A DNA stretch of 64,000 nucleotides from Ferrovibrio terrae_B (GTDB lineage: Bacteria; Pseudomonadota; Alphaproteobacteria; Ferrovibrionales; Ferrovibrionaceae): positions 13,396 to 77,395 of the forward strand of contig NZ_CALRUC010000003.1 of NCBI RefSeq assembly GCF_943371255.1. Direction: 5' to 3'. The notes beneath the pieces were generated by a model. It saw only the letters and a program-made list of their open reading frames with translations, did not search any database and was not told where the DNA came from. Shown here one piece after another: positions 34,460 to 42,902 of this stretch (position 1 is its first letter; the number at the start of each line of letters is the position of its first letter). The position numbers and the translations under genes are program-made.

Positions 34460-34476
34460 CATCTTATATATCAGTT
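34460..34476 (-). promoter_or_regulatory. Candidate GntR operator before the ABC transporter operon
   Basis: Minus strand AACTGATATATAAGATG, identical in 16 of 17 positions to the site before the rraA-like gene (42903-42919). It lies 74 nt upstream of the binding-protein ATG and includes TATATA/TATAAG, so it could overlap a -10 element. Its repetition before each operon of the island marks it as a regulon site. Confidence 0.75.
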
Positions 34477-34560
34477 TAGCCAGCCCGGCCCGGCCTGCCA
34501 AGCCCCCATTGCCCGCCTTTCGTCCCTGGCGGCACAGGCGCTGCAGATGCCCTTATTCCC

Positions 34561-36339
34561 TCAGTGGTTATGCCGCGGCACACCGAAAGTTTCGGCGATA
34601 CGCTGATAATCCGTGGCAAAATCCAGGCAGCCGCCTGTGGACAACTGGCCCACATGCTGGCGCTGCAGCTCCTGCCATGGTGTCTGGTTCACCAGCTTCG
34701 GCGGAACCCAGGCCTTGCGGCGGCGCTCCAGCTCATCCTTCGGAATTAAAATGTCGGCGCTCCGCTTGTTCAGGTCGATGCGGATCTTGTCGCCGGTCTG
34801 CAGCAACGCCAGGCCACCGCCAATGGCGGCTTCGGGCGAGGCATTGAGGATGGAGGGGCTGCCCGAGGTACCGCTCTGGCGACCGTCACCGATGCAGGGC
34901 AGCAGATTGATACCCTGCTTCACCAGCCTGTCGGGTGGCAGCATGTTCACCACCTCGGCCGCGCCCGGATACCCGATCGGGCCAGTGTTGCGGATGACGA
35001 GAATGCTGTTCTCGTCGACCGGCAGCTTTGGATCATTGATCCGCGCGTGGTAATCCTCCGGCCCTTCAAAGACGATGGCTGTGCCCTCAAAGGCATTGGG
35101 GTCGCCCGGGCGCTCCAGGTATTTCTTGCGGAACTCCGCCGACACCACGGACGTCTTCATCACCGCCGAATCGAACAGTGTGCCTGACAGTACCGCGAAG
35201 CCCGCTTCCGGCAGCATCGGCTGCTTGTAGGGCTTGATCACGTTGCGATCCTCACAGACCGCGTCCTTCACATTCTCGCCCATGCTCTTGCCATTCACGG
35301 TGAGCACGTCGGCATGCAGCTTGCCGGCCTCCAGCAACTCGCGCATCACCACCGGCACACCGCCGGCATGATGGAAGCCCTCACCCAGATACTCGCCGGC
35401 CGGCATCAGGTTGACCAGCAGCGGCGTGTCGTAACCAACCTTGTCCCAGTCCTTCACATCCAGTTCGACGCCCATATGGCGGGCGATGGCATTCAGATGC
35501 GGCGGGCAGTTGGTCGAGGCACCCAGCGCGCTGGCTGCCACGATGGCATTCTCAAACGCCTTGCGGGTCATGATCTGCGACGGCTTGAGGTCTTCATGCA
35601 CGATCTCGACAGCGCGGCGACCGGTCTCGTAGGCCATCTGGGCGCGCTCGCGATACGGCGCCGGAATCGACGCGCAGCCGGGCAGCGACATGCCGAGGGC
35701 CTCGGCCATGCTGTTCATCGACAGCGCCGTGCCCATGGTGTTGCAATGACCCGGGCTCGGCGCCGAGGAGGCCACCATTTCGAGGAACTGGTCGTAATTG
35801 ATGCGGCCGGCCGCCAGCTCCTGGCGCGCGAACCAGACAACCGTGCCAGATCCGGCGCGCATGCCCTTGTACCAGCCATCCAGCATCGGGCCGCCAGAGA
35901 GCACGATGGCCGGGATATCCACGGTGGCCGCCGCCATCAGCATGCCTGGTGTGGTCTTGTCGCAGCCGGTGGTCAGCACCACGCCATCGAGCGGATAGGA
36001 ATACAGCAGCTCGGCCAGCGTCAGATACAGCAGGTTGCGGTCCAGCGCCGCAGTCGGCCGCTTGCCGGTTTCCTGGATCGGATGGGTGGGAAATTCAAAC
36101 GGTATGCCGCCGGCGTCGCGGATGCCTTCACGCACGCGCTTGGCCAGCTCGATATGGTGCCGGTTGCAGGGCGACAGGTCGCTGCCCGACTGGGCGATAC
36201 CGATGATCGGCTTGCCGCCGCGCAGCTCGGCCAGGGTGAGGCCGAAATTCAGATAGCGCTCGAGATACAGTGCGGTCATGCCCGGATCATGCGGGTTGTC
36301 GAACCATTCGCGGCTGCGCAGTTTTTTCTTCTCGGTCAT
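34561..36339 (-). CDS. IlvD/Edd family sugar-acid dehydratase, XylD (xylonate dehydratase)-like
   Basis: 592 aa. Cysteines for an iron-sulfur cluster are in GSDLSPCNRHH, VVLTTGCDKTTPG and PSPGHCNTMGTA; GDGRQSGTSGSPSI and a C-terminal QTPWQELQR follow. The opening WFDNPHDPGMTALYLERYLNFG and the PTHPIQETGKRPTAALDRN block match, from memory, Caulobacter XylD much better than IlvD or Edd. It removes water from a pentonate or hexonate to give a 2-keto-3-deoxy acid. Whether the substrate is xylonate, gluconate, galactonate or another acid cannot be settled from sequence. It is the last gene of the gntR-transporter-dehydratase unit. Confidence 0.9.
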   Translation of the reverse strand: MTEKKKLRSREWFDNPHDPGMTALYLERYLNFGLTLAELRGGKPIIGIAQSGSDLSPCNRHHIELAKRVREGIRDAGGIPFEFPTHPIQETGKRPTAALDRNLLYLTLAELLYSYPLDGVVLTTGCDKTTPGMLMAAATVDIPAIVLSGGPMLDGWYKGMRAGSGTVVWFARQELAAGRINYDQFLEMVASSAPSPGHCNTMGTALSMNSMAEALGMSLPGCASIPAPYRERAQMAYETGRRAVEIVHEDLKPSQIMTRKAFENAIVAASALGASTNCPPHLNAIARHMGVELDVKDWDKVGYDTPLLVNLMPAGEYLGEGFHHAGGVPVVMRELLEAGKLHADVLTVNGKSMGENVKDAVCEDRNVIKPYKQPMLPEAGFAVLSGTLFDSAVMKTSVVSAEFRKKYLERPGDPNAFEGTAIVFEGPEDYHARINDPKLPVDENSILVIRNTGPIGYPGAAEVVNMLPPDRLVKQGINLLPCIGDGRQSGTSGSPSILNASPEAAIGGGLALLQTGDKIRIDLNKRSADILIPKDELERRRKAWVPPKLVNQTPWQELQRQHVGQLSTGGCLDFATDYQRIAETFGVPRHNH

Positions 36340-36367
36340 ATGGGGCTCCCTCGAACCAAATCCTACT

Positions 36368-37264
36368 TTATGTCGTCTTCACCTGTCGTTCGCGATGCAG
36401 GACGAACAACCCGCTCGCAACGATGATCCCGGCACCCAGCAGCATCAGCGGCGTCGGCAGGTCGGCGAAAAACAGCCAACCCAGCAGAATCGCCCAGAGC
36501 AGCGAGGTATAGGTGTAGGGCACCACCACGGCGGCAGGTGCCAGCCGGAGGCCCTGGTTCACGCAGGCATGGGCGCCCGTGGCCACCACGCCGATCAGGA
36601 CAAGATAGCCGATGCCAGAAGCGTCGATCGGTGCCCAGCCCCAGGGCAGGGTCAGCAGCCCGGCGGCGCCGACCGCCAGCGTGTGATAGACGATCAGCGA
36701 CAGCGCCCCGGTCTGCCGCAGCTGACGCGTGACAATCATCATCAGCGCATAGGCCGTGGAGCCGGCCAGCGCGATCAGTGCCGGCGCAGTGAACATGCCG
36801 CCCTCGGGCTGCAGTACCAGCAGCACGCCAATGAAGCCGACCGCCACGGCAACGCCGCGGCGCCAGCCGACCATTTCACCCAGCAAGGGAATCGCCAGCA
36901 CGGTGACGATCAATGGCGTGGCCTGATAGACCGACATCACATCGGCCAGCGGCAGGTAGCGGACCGACAGATAGAAACAGGCGACTTCGGCGACAATCAG
37001 CACCAGGCGCACGATCTGCCGGCCCGGCTGGGCCAGCACAAACACTTCACGCCAGCCGGTCTTGTGTACCATCGGCAGCAAAACGACCAGCGCCGCCGCT
37101 GAGCGGATGAACAGCAGTTGGCCGACCGCCACGCTGGCCACCATCCATTTGCCCAGAGCATCATTGAAGGTGAACAATGCCGTGCCCAGCAGCATGAACA
37201 GGATGCCATGCCAGTGACTGGTCTCGGCAGGAATGCCGGCGTTACTCAGGGCACGCTCGGCCAT
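36368..37264 (-). CDS. DMT superfamily (EamA) transporter
   Basis: 298 aa with ten hydrophobic segments in two EamA repeats (about 15-150 and 160-290). HGILFMLLGTALFTFNDALGKW is the typical first helix and LRLAPAAVVVPYTYTSLLWAILLGWL a conserved late region. It starts 2 nt after the gntR stop and is followed by the dehydratase gene, so it belongs to the sugar-acid unit. A role in uptake or efflux of a sugar acid or pathway product is inference; the family is functionally broad. Confidence 0.87.
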   Translation of the reverse strand: MAERALSNAGIPAETSHWHGILFMLLGTALFTFNDALGKWMVASVAVGQLLFIRSAAALVVLLPMVHKTGWREVFVLAQPGRQIVRLVLIVAEVACFYLSVRYLPLADVMSVYQATPLIVTVLAIPLLGEMVGWRRGVAVAVGFIGVLLVLQPEGGMFTAPALIALAGSTAYALMMIVTRQLRQTGALSLIVYHTLAVGAAGLLTLPWGWAPIDASGIGYLVLIGVVATGAHACVNQGLRLAPAAVVVPYTYTSLLWAILLGWLFFADLPTPLMLLGAGIIVASGLFVLHRERQVKTT

Positions 37265-37266
37265 GA

Positions 37267-37974
37267 CTAGCTGCTCCGCCTGTCCCGGCCGCGCGCCTGT
37301 TCATGCAGGATGATCTGGTAGTCGCGCGAGGCCGCGCGGATATGGATGCCCAGCAGGTTGAGCGCCTTGGTCCGTTCCTTGGCGCGCAGCAGCTTGACGA
37401 TATTCTGATGCTCCGCGAGGGAGTCCTCGACCGTGCGGCTTTTCGAGGTGACACTCGCGCGCAGGGCCTGGATTTTCATTTCCAACTGCTGGTGCGCCTG
37501 GGTCAGAAAACGATTGTTGGCCCGGGTCAGGATATGCAGATGGTATTCGGTATCCAGCCGGCGGTAGGCCGGAATATCCCCATCCGCCACGGCCTTGGCC
37601 ATGCGCCGCACATTCTGCTCCAGAGCATCGAGCAGCCCGGCCTCGTCATTGGCCAGCGCATCGCGCATCGCGGCTGCTTCCAGGATGACGCGATACTGGC
37701 ACATCTCGGCCGCCTCTTCCGGCGCCAGCGAAAAAACAAAACTGCCGCGCTGCGGCTGGATATCGACCAGCCCCTCCAGCTTCAACTGCAGCAACGCTTC
37801 GCGCACCGGTGTTTTGGAAATGCCGAGCTGGGCTGCCAGAACATTTTCCGACAGCGCCTCACCCAGCATCAACTCGCCATTGGTGATCCGCCCCCGGACA
37901 TGATCCTTCACCAGTTCGGTGAGGGACTTCGGGCGCTCCAGCCGTGTGGTGCGGGCTGCGCTCTGTTTTGCCAT
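37267..37974 (-). CDS. GntR family regulator, FCD (FadR) subfamily
   Basis: 235 aa. N-terminal winged helix (about 15-80): ALSENVLAAQLGISKTPVREALLQLKLEGLV. C-terminal FCD domain (about 90-225) with the metal/ligand residues visible in DTEYHLHI, SLAEHQNIV and LLGIHIRAA (one Asp and three His). FCD regulators of sugar-acid loci are usually repressors released by the acid or its 2-keto-3-deoxy product. It is divergent from kdgK, with a copy of the 17-bp island site between them; I infer that it binds this and the two other copies. Confidence 0.92.
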   Translation of the reverse strand: MAKQSAARTTRLERPKSLTELVKDHVRGRITNGELMLGEALSENVLAAQLGISKTPVREALLQLKLEGLVDIQPQRGSFVFSLAPEEAAEMCQYRVILEAAAMRDALANDEAGLLDALEQNVRRMAKAVADGDIPAYRRLDTEYHLHILTRANNRFLTQAHQQLEMKIQALRASVTSKSRTVEDSLAEHQNIVKLLRAKERTKALNLLGIHIRAASRDYQIILHEQARGRDRRSS

Positions 37975-38041
37975 GACGGACGGACCTTTCCTGCCAGCCC
38001 GCAGCGTAGCAGCGCCGTCTAGGCCGGTTCAAGCAGGATAG

Positions 38042-38058
38042 TATCTGATATGCCAGTT
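38042..38058. promoter_or_regulatory. Candidate GntR operator between gntR and kdgK
   Basis: Minus strand AACTGGCATATCAGATA, 14 of 17 matches to the site before the rraA-like gene; the core CTGATATGCCAG (plus) is an imperfect form of CTGATATATCAG. It lies 68 nt upstream of gntR and 58 nt upstream of kdgK in the 141-nt divergent spacer, suited to autoregulation and kdgK control. Confidence 0.65.
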
Positions 38059-38115
38059 GGCTTGCCCTTGCAGTCCCTCTCGGGTTAGGAAGGATCGACA
38101 GGAGGCGCAACCGGA

Positions 38116-39063
38116 ATGGCATTTGACATTCTCTGCCTCGGCGAAGCCATGGTCGAGTTTAACCAGACGGGCGGCGCAGAGAGCGACCAATACTTGCGCG
38201 GCTATGGCGGCGATACCTCGAACTGCGCGATTGCTGCAGCGCGGCAAGGCGCCCGTGTCGCCTATTGCACCCTGGTCGGCCAGGATCCGTTCGGCGATCT
38301 GCTGCTCGACCTGTGGCAACGCGAGCAGGTGGATACCAGCCCGGTCGGCCGTAGGGCCGATGCGCCGACGGCAATCTACTTTGTCACCCATGGCGAGGCC
38401 GGTCACACCTTCACCTATTTCCGCAAGGACTCGGCCGCCAGCCGGATGACCCCGGCCGACCTGCCCGGCGACATGCTGGAAAGCACCAAACTGCTACATG
38501 TGTCAGGGATCACCCTGGCGGTGAGCGAGTCCTTGCGCGATACGGCCATGACGGCGATCAATCGCATGCGCAAGGCCGGGCGCAAGGTATCCTTCGACAC
38601 CAACCTGCGGCTCAAGCTCTGGCCACTGGAAACGGCACGCGCGGCGATCCATGCCGCGCTCAAGCTCAGTGATATTGCCCTGCCGAGCCTGGAAGACGCC
38701 ACCGCGCTCAGCGGCCTCAGTGATCCGCTGGCCATCCTCGATTTCTATCGCAGCATGGGCATTCCGCTGGTGGTGCTGAAATGCGGCGCTGATGGCGTGC
38801 TGGTGGCCAACAGCGAGGGGCGCTGGCGCCTGGTCGGTCATCGTGTGCCGACCGTGGATGCCACCGGGGCGGGGGATTGTTTTGATGGCGCGTTTCTCGC
38901 CGAACTGGTGCGCGGCGCAAGTCCACTGGATGCGGTGACTTACGCCAATGCGGCGGCGGCATTGACCACGATCGGCTACGGCGCGGTTGCTCCGATTCCG
39001 CGCCGTGCCGCCGTGGAGGCCTTCTTCCAGTCGGTCGGGCGCAATGCGCCCGTCCCGCTCTAG
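38116..39063 (+). CDS. kdgK: 2-keto-3-deoxygluconate kinase (PfkB family)
   Basis: 315 aa PfkB sugar kinase. N-terminal ILCLGEAMVEFN, GGDTSNCAIAAARQGARVAYCTLVGQDPFG (substrate lid and PfkB signature 1), SFDTNLRLKLWP (KdgK-type), and the C-terminal signature DATGAGDCFDGAFLAELV with the catalytic aspartate. It phosphorylates 2-keto-3-deoxygluconate (or its galacto/pentose relatives) at the terminal hydroxyl. AGGAGG lies upstream of the ATG. Divergent from gntR, convergent with the FAH hydrolase gene. A second kinase for the same class of compound, dgoK, is in the neighbouring operon. Confidence 0.9.
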   Translation: MAFDILCLGEAMVEFNQTGGAESDQYLRGYGGDTSNCAIAAARQGARVAYCTLVGQDPFGDLLLDLWQREQVDTSPVGRRADAPTAIYFVTHGEAGHTFTYFRKDSAASRMTPADLPGDMLESTKLLHVSGITLAVSESLRDTAMTAINRMRKAGRKVSFDTNLRLKLWPLETARAAIHAALKLSDIALPSLEDATALSGLSDPLAILDFYRSMGIPLVVLKCGADGVLVANSEGRWRLVGHRVPTVDATGAGDCFDGAFLAELVRGASPLDAVTYANAAAALTTIGYGAVAPIPRRAAVEAFFQSVGRNAPVPL

Positions 39064-39068
39064 GAAAC

Positions 39069-39917
39069 TCAGCCCTTATAGTTCCGTGCGGTCTGGTGCT
39101 GCTCGCCCAGCCCATGGATGCCGAGATGGATCTTGTCGCCATCCTTCAGATACAGCGGCGGCTTCTGGCCCATGCCAACGCCCGGCGGCGTGCCGGTTGA
39201 AATGATGTCACCCGGCTGCAGCGACATGAACTGGCTCAGATAACTGATCAGGTAACGCACGCCGTAAACCATGGTCTTGGTCGAACCATCCTGGAACCGC
39301 TTGCCGTTGATGTCGCAGAACATCGACATATTCTGCGGATCTGGCACTTCGTCTGCCGTCACCAGCCATGGGCCGATCGGGCCGAAGCTGTCGGCGCTCT
39401 TGCCCTTGGTCCATTGGCCATGGCGCTCGATCTGGAAGGCACGTTCCGACACGTCATTGATCAGGCAATAGCCGGCAACATGCTTCATGGCATCGGCTTC
39501 GCTGACATAGCGCGCCACCGAACCGATCACCACGCCCAGCTCCACTTCCCAATCGGTCTTCTGGGAGTTCTTCGGGATGATCACATCGTCATTCGGCCCG
39601 GTGATGGCCGAGGTCGCCTTCATGAAGATGATCGGCTCCGGCGGCACGGTGGCACCGGTTTCGGCGGCATGGTCGGAATAATTCAGGCCAATGCAGATAA
39701 ACTTGCCGACATGGCCGACGCAGGGGCCGATGCGCGGATTGCCCGAAACCACTGGCAGCGCCATCGGATCGAGCGATTTGAGCTTGGCCAGTCCTGACGG
39801 GCCAAGCGCCGCGCCGGCGATATCGGGCACCACGGTGGACAGATCGCGGATCGTGCCCGAGGCATCGAGCAAACCGGGCTTTTCCTGGCCCGGCGGGCCG
39901 TAACGCAGCAGTTTCAT
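39069..39917 (-). CDS. Fumarylacetoacetate hydrolase family protein, probable 2,4-diketo-3-deoxy-sugar-acid hydrolase
   Basis: 282 aa. FAH core about 70-280: FICIGLNYSDHAAETGATVPPEPIIF, DWEVELGVVIG (ExE metal ligands), CLINDVSERAFQ (aspartate ligand), KSADSFGPIGPWLV, GDIISTGTPPGVG. This form matches the hydrolases that cleave 2,4-diketo-3-deoxy-L-fuconate or -rhamnonate to pyruvate and a hydroxy acid. The SDR gene just upstream encodes the dehydrogenase that would make its substrate. It is the last gene of the rraA-uxaA-SDR-FAH unit. Confidence 0.87.
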   Translation of the reverse strand: MKLLRYGPPGQEKPGLLDASGTIRDLSTVVPDIAGAALGPSGLAKLKSLDPMALPVVSGNPRIGPCVGHVGKFICIGLNYSDHAAETGATVPPEPIIFMKATSAITGPNDDVIIPKNSQKTDWEVELGVVIGSVARYVSEADAMKHVAGYCLINDVSERAFQIERHGQWTKGKSADSFGPIGPWLVTADEVPDPQNMSMFCDINGKRFQDGSTKTMVYGVRYLISYLSQFMSLQPGDIISTGTPPGVGMGQKPPLYLKDGDKIHLGIHGLGEQHQTARNYKG

Positions 39918-39938
39918 CGTCGTTTCTCCTTGCTCAGA

Positions 39939-40691
39939 TCAGATCGACCAGCCGCCATCGATCACGTGGATCGTGCCGGTGGTGAAGGCGGATTCATCGG
40001 CCGCGAGATAAACCGCCAGCGCGGCAATTTCCTCAGGCGTGCCAAGCCGGCCGAGCGGCTGGCGCGCAACGAAACCGGCACGCGCCTGCTCGACGCCGCC
40101 AGCTGCAGCGGCCTGACTGGCGATGCGGTCGTCCAGCGACGGCGTCTGGATCGTGCCCGGGCAGATCGCGTTACAGCGGATGCCCTGCTTGATGAAGTCG
40201 GCCGCAATCGATTTGGTCAGGCCGATCACGGCCGCCTTGGTGGTGCCATAGACGAAACGGTTGGGCGCACCCTTCACCGAAGAACAGGCTGAAGACATGT
40301 TGACAATGGAAGCGCCCTTGCCGCTGGCGATCATCGCCGGCAGCAAGGCCCGCGCCAGCCGATACATGGCGCGCACATTCAGATCGAAGGAGAAATCCCA
40401 ATCCTTCTCTTCGGTCTCCAGGATGGTGCCGTGATGGACGAATCCGGCACAGTTGAACAGCACATCGACAGCGCCGACCTCCTTGGCGAAGGCCGCAATC
40501 GCGCCCGCATCCATCACATCCAGTTTGCGGGTGCGGATATTGGGCAGGCTGCCGAGCTCCTTCAGCTTTGGTTCGTTCACATCGGTTGCGATGACTGTGG
40601 CGCCTTCGCGCGCAAAGGCGATGGCCGAGGCGCGACCGATGCCCTGTGCCGCCGCCGTTATCACCGCTGTCTTGCCTTCCAAACGCATCAT
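39939..40691 (-). CDS. SDR dehydrogenase, probable 2-keto-3-deoxy-sugar-acid (L-fuconate type) dehydrogenase
   Basis: 250 aa classical SDR. Cofactor loop TAAAQGIGRASAIAFA, the ATDVN segment (acidic residue after strand 2, hence NAD+), FNCAGFVHHGTILETEEKDWDF, catalytic S-SACSSVKG and YGTTK, then CNAICPGTIQTPSL. The NCAGFVHHGTIL and DWDFSFDLNV runs are those of 2-keto-3-deoxy-L-fuconate dehydrogenases, which oxidise C4 to give the 2,4-diketo acid. It fits directly before the FAH hydrolase. The exact sugar acid is not known. Confidence 0.88.
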   Translation of the reverse strand: MMRLEGKTAVITAAAQGIGRASAIAFAREGATVIATDVNEPKLKELGSLPNIRTRKLDVMDAGAIAAFAKEVGAVDVLFNCAGFVHHGTILETEEKDWDFSFDLNVRAMYRLARALLPAMIASGKGASIVNMSSACSSVKGAPNRFVYGTTKAAVIGLTKSIAADFIKQGIRCNAICPGTIQTPSLDDRIASQAAAAGGVEQARAGFVARQPLGRLGTPEEIAALAVYLAADESAFTTGTIHVIDGGWSI

Positions 40692-40709
40692 GATCTCCTG
40701 TTCTTACTT

Positions 40710-41918
40710 TTATGCCACGGCCGGCAGACAGGCCGGGCCGATTGGCTCGAAGCTCTTGTAGGTGAGAATGAACTCCTGATGGCCGAGGCCTTCAGATTTT
40801 GTGGCGGCGCCGGCGCCCACCTGTTTGACCAGATCGAAGATTTCGCGGCCCACGGTATCGAGATCGGCCGTGCCTTCTAGAATCCGGCCGGCATTCACAT
40901 CCATATCGTCAGCCATGCGCGCATAGGTGCGCGGATTGGCACAAACCTTGATCACCGGCGCCAGCGCGGAGCCAACCACCGAGCCGCGGCCGGTGGAGAA
41001 CAGGATGACATGCGAGCCGCAGGCAATGAGTTCAGCGATCTCCGCATTGTCGCTGATATTGGGGAAGCCGAAGCGCACCTCGCCATCGGGCACGACATCG
41101 AGAAGATAGAGGCCCCCACGGGGCGGAATATCGCCGGGCTTGATGATGCCACTGATCGGCGAAGCCCCGCTCTTGGCATAGGCACCGAGCGATTTTTCCT
41201 CGATGGTGGTGAGCCCGCCATCGGCATTGCCCGGCGCGAAACTGGGATAGCCAAGCGTCTCATAATACCGCGCTGCCTTGGCGACACAGGCCTTGAGTTC
41301 CTGGCCCAGCTCCGGCGTCACCGCCCGTTCGGCCATCCAGCCTTCCATGCCGATCAGCTCGCCGGTTTCCTCGAAGATCGTCGCCGCCTTTTCCTGCACC
41401 AGGAAATCAAAGGCGCGCCCCATGGCAGGATTGGCGGTCAGGCCCGAGGTAGCATCGGAGCCGCCGCAGATGGTGCCCACCACCAGCTCGGATACCGCCA
41501 TCGGCTCGGTCGGCTGTTCGCTGAGCGCCTTCAACTGCGCTTCAACCCAGGCGCGGCCCTTCTCGATGGTCGAGCGGGTGCCGCCATTGTCCTGGATCGC
41601 CAGCAGCTCCACCGGACGACCGCTCTCCCTAATCGTGCGTTCCAGCAGTTTCTTGTTAAAGCCTTCACAGCCGAGCGACACCAGCAGCACGGCACCGACA
41701 TTGGGATGCGTGCACAGCCGCTGCATCATCTTCAGCGCATAGGCATTGGGATAACAGCCGGGAAAACCGATCACATGGGCGCCAGTTTCGCGATAGGGCC
41801 AGGCGATTTCCTTCGACACATGATGGGCGCATTCGACCAGATAGGCGACGGCGACATAATTGCGGATACCCTTGCGCCCATCGGCCCGGCGCCAGCCGCG
41901 CATTGCAATCTCACTCAT
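40710..41918 (-). CDS. UxaA-family lyase/dehydratase, large subunit
   Basis: 402 aa. Begins with the family opening MRGWRRADGRKGIRNYVAVAYLVECAHH, then FPGCYPNAYALKMMQRLCTHPNVGAVLLVSLGCEGF, VVGTICGGSDATSG, FEETGELIGMEGWMAERAVT and LFSTGRGSVVGSALAPVIKVCANP; the cysteines are probably metal ligands. It corresponds to the C-terminal part of altronate dehydratase UxaA, here a separate polypeptide. Separate large and small subunits also occur in galactarate-type dehydratases and in the (2R)-sulfolactate sulfo-lyase SuyAB. The sugar-acid context favours a dehydratase on an aldonate. Overlaps the small-subunit gene by ATGA. Confidence 0.87.
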   Translation of the reverse strand: MSEIAMRGWRRADGRKGIRNYVAVAYLVECAHHVSKEIAWPYRETGAHVIGFPGCYPNAYALKMMQRLCTHPNVGAVLLVSLGCEGFNKKLLERTIRESGRPVELLAIQDNGGTRSTIEKGRAWVEAQLKALSEQPTEPMAVSELVVGTICGGSDATSGLTANPAMGRAFDFLVQEKAATIFEETGELIGMEGWMAERAVTPELGQELKACVAKAARYYETLGYPSFAPGNADGGLTTIEEKSLGAYAKSGASPISGIIKPGDIPPRGGLYLLDVVPDGEVRFGFPNISDNAEIAELIACGSHVILFSTGRGSVVGSALAPVIKVCANPRTYARMADDMDVNAGRILEGTADLDTVGREIFDLVKQVGAGAATKSEGLGHQEFILTYKSFEPIGPACLPAVA

Positions 41919-42241
41919 AGGGCGGCCTCCACGGCAACGGTGTTCGGCATGTAATCGCTGGCAACATTGTGGTTATGCACATACGCGCCCAGCGCAATCG
42001 CCGCTGTGGCGCGGCCGATCGGCGCGCCGTATTTGACGATCTTCTCGCCGGCCGCGATATCGCGCAGCGCGATCTTGTGACCAAAACCCAGCGCGCGTTG
42101 CAGCGTCACCCGCCGCCCCGCCACGGACAGGCCGGTGCCGGCGGCGATTTCGGAACGGGCGACGGCGATATTGTCGCCCGGCGCCAGCACCAGCAGGCGC
42201 GGATCGGTGTCAGAGCCTGCCCCAGCCTCAGAACTTGCCAT
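41915..42241 (-). CDS. UxaA-family lyase, small SAF-domain subunit
   Basis: 108 aa, a SAF domain as at the N-terminus of altronate dehydratase: LLVLAPGDNIAVARSEIAAG, ALGFGHKIALRDIAAGEKIVKYGAPIG, and the C-terminal AYVHNHNV. It completes the enzyme with the 402-aa large subunit encoded directly downstream. It overlaps the 3' end of the rraA-like gene by 14 nt and the large-subunit gene by 4 nt, so all three are translationally linked. Confidence 0.9.
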   Translation of the reverse strand: MASSEAGAGSDTDPRLLVLAPGDNIAVARSEIAAGTGLSVAGRRVTLQRALGFGHKIALRDIAAGEKIVKYGAPIGRATAAIALGAYVHNHNVASDYMPNTVAVEAAL

Positions 42242-42893
42242 AGCGTTTGTAGGCCTCCTGCGGGTCCATGCCGGCCATGATGTTGCGACGGACCTCGCCT
42301 TCGGTACCCATCACCTCTTCGGTCCGGGTGATCACATCGCTGGCCATCGCAGCCGGAATGATGACGATGCCGTCACGATCGGCGATCACGTAATCGCCAG
42401 TGCAGACCGTGACGGTGCCGATGGTAATCGGTGCGCCGAAACTGTCGGGCACCCAGCGCGCGACGATGTCGGAGGGTGTGTAGAAGCTGCACCAGGTCGG
42501 GAAGCCGATCTCGTCGATCATCGCCGCATCGCGGCAACCGCCATCGACGATATAGCCGCGCACGCCCTTGAGCTGCAGGGCCGAGGCCGACAGCTCGCCC
42601 ATCAGCGCCACTTCCTTGTTGTTCGGCTGGCAGATCACCACCTTGCCGCCGGGTGCCTTGGACAGCACCCCGGTCCATTCCAGCAGGGTCTCATGGGCGG
42701 ATTTGGTGCGGTCGATATGACCACTGACGGTCCAGACCTGGCCGGCCAGGGTGTGTTTGATGTTGAGCGGGCGGATATCGTAAGGCAGCAGGCAGTTGTC
42801 GTGACCCTGGGCACGCAGCACATCATGGACGGCGGAGGCGTAGCAGCGGCTCAAACGCTCCGCCAGCGGATCAGCCGGCAGGGTCTCGGACAT
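42228..42893 (-). CDS. RraA-like aldolase/decarboxylase (4-hydroxy-4-methyl-2-oxoglutarate aldolase family)
   Basis: 221 aa from ATG 42893, which has GGGAG 6 nt upstream; in-frame codons back to 42959 would include the operator. RraA fold: SAVHDVLRAQGHDNCLLPYDIRPL, GKVVICQPNNKEVALMGELSA, and IVDGGCRDAAMIDEIGFPTW with the RD pair that binds metal and substrate in HMG/CHA aldolases. True RNase E inhibitors of this family lack the aldolase pattern, so enzyme activity is likely. It would release pyruvate from a 4-hydroxy-2-keto acid or decarboxylate oxaloacetate. First gene of its operon, directly behind the palindromic site. Confidence 0.85.
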   Translation of the reverse strand: MSETLPADPLAERLSRCYASAVHDVLRAQGHDNCLLPYDIRPLNIKHTLAGQVWTVSGHIDRTKSAHETLLEWTGVLSKAPGGKVVICQPNNKEVALMGELSASALQLKGVRGYIVDGGCRDAAMIDEIGFPTWCSFYTPSDIVARWVPDSFGAPITIGTVTVCTGDYVIADRDGIVIIPAAMASDVITRTEEVMGTEGEVRRNIMAGMDPQEAYKRYGKF

Positions 42894-42902
42894 TTTCACT
42901 CC

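Noticed and set aside
28603..42893. Idea that the island is a sulfoquinovose (sulfo-Entner-Doudoroff) pathway because of an IlvD-type dehydratase and SuyAB-like subunits
   Set aside because: No sulfoquinovosidase, lactonase or KDSG aldolase is present, while DgoK, DgoA, KdgK and the SDR/FAH pair point to ordinary sugar acids. Kept only as an alternative for the UxaA-type pair.
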